Source of the DNA: JBLRWS01 sp047921075
GTDB taxonomy: Bacteria; Bacteroidota; Rhodothermia; Balneolales; Balneolaceae
DNA: 64,000 nt
Reading direction: 5' to 3'
Assembly: GCA_047921075.1 (NCBI GenBank)
Contig: JBLRWS010000004.1
Span: 1-64,000 of the forward strand
Position 1 is the first letter of the stretch. Each line of letters begins with the position of its first letter. This document shows positions 63,935 through 64,000 of the stretch, in pieces. Under the pieces are notes generated by a model that was not told the origin of the DNA, ran no database searches, and saw nothing but the letters and a program-made list of their open reading frames with translations. Position numbers and translations under genes: made by a program.

Positions 63935-64000
63935 ATGAAATTAATCATCCCAATGGCAGGCAGAGGCACCCGTGTCCGCCCCCACTCTCACACGACGCCG
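63935..64000 (+). CDS. Sugar-phosphate nucleotidyltransferase (partial, N-terminus only)
   Basis: Only 22 codons lie in the window. MKLIIPMAGRGTRVRPHSHT carries the GxGTRxRP nucleotide-binding signature of glucose-1-phosphate nucleotidyltransferases (RmlA, GalU and related). They make NDP-sugars for polysaccharides. The remainder is outside, so the exact type cannot be named. ATG at 63935. Confidence 0.85.
   Translation, partial: MKLIIPMAGRGTRVRPHSHTTP

Overview
The window looks like a chromosomal segment of a Gram-negative, probably halophilic or marine member of the Balneolota (Bacteroidota/Rhodothermota superphylum). The evidence is a type IX secretion C-terminal sorting domain of the 'QNYPNPFNP' type (19389-19823), a GWxTD-family lipid-envelope type protein, a DUF4270-like lipoprotein next to a half-length GlgA, TonB-plug/macroglobulin-like surface proteins, many secreted metallopeptidases, acidic proteins and few strong Shine-Dalgarno sites. 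Coding density is high. I found no tRNA, rRNA, IS element, prophage or CRISPR array. One 100-N assembly gap lies inside a carboxypeptidase gene (33545-33644).

Layout. 1-4112 (minus strand): a tightly overlapping four-gene amidoligase/peptidase cluster (C39-like peptidase, RimK-type ATP-grasp ligase with an extra N-terminal domain, GCS2-type carboxylate-amine ligase, N-formylglutamate-amidohydrolase family enzyme). It looks set up to make and trim a small glutamate- or amino-acid-containing peptide. 4283-8723: NlpE/META lipoprotein, an unknown protein, argS and a self-cleaving P1 peptidase. 8893-10121: TlpA-like lipoprotein plus CcdA-like membrane thiol transporter. 10167-17517 (minus): an Omp85 protein, a TamB-like 1491-residue protein and a membrane-anchored matrixin-like protease in one operon. 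17826-18878: Sco1 plus PCuAC copper chaperones for cytochrome oxidase. 18905-26652: small membrane protein, a minimal type IX cargo-like protein, an amidohydrolase and two tandem paralogous plug-domain surface proteins.

26904-34106: acetate kinase, an adenylate cyclase with a degenerate receiver domain, a membrane-anchored 5'-nucleotidase and an M14 carboxypeptidase, ending at a clear intrinsic terminator. 34198-44961 (minus): glgB, malQ, a phosphosulfolactate synthase homologue, half-length glgA, a DUF4270-like lipoprotein, an outer-membrane barrel, a TPR protein and rho. 45053-53106 (plus): LolC/E-type permease, two DUF1684 lipoproteins, rpmH-rnpA-yidC with overlapping or non-ATG starts, an orphan HsdR-N nuclease-like protein and Xaa-Pro aminopeptidase. 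53103-59848 (minus): DUF3267-type zincin, malic enzyme, and the conserved dnaX-ybaB-recR group followed by an M1 peptidase. 59972-64000: a GWxTD-family protein, a MurF-like ligase fused to membrane helices, and the start of a sugar nucleotidyltransferase.

The observation I rank highest is in dnaX. A run of ten A residues sits exactly at the end of the clamp-loader part, and both alternative frames reach a stop within six codons. This is the arrangement expected for slippage producing a short gamma-like subunit. The four-gene amidoligase cluster at the left end is the best candidate for an incompletely described biosynthetic system.
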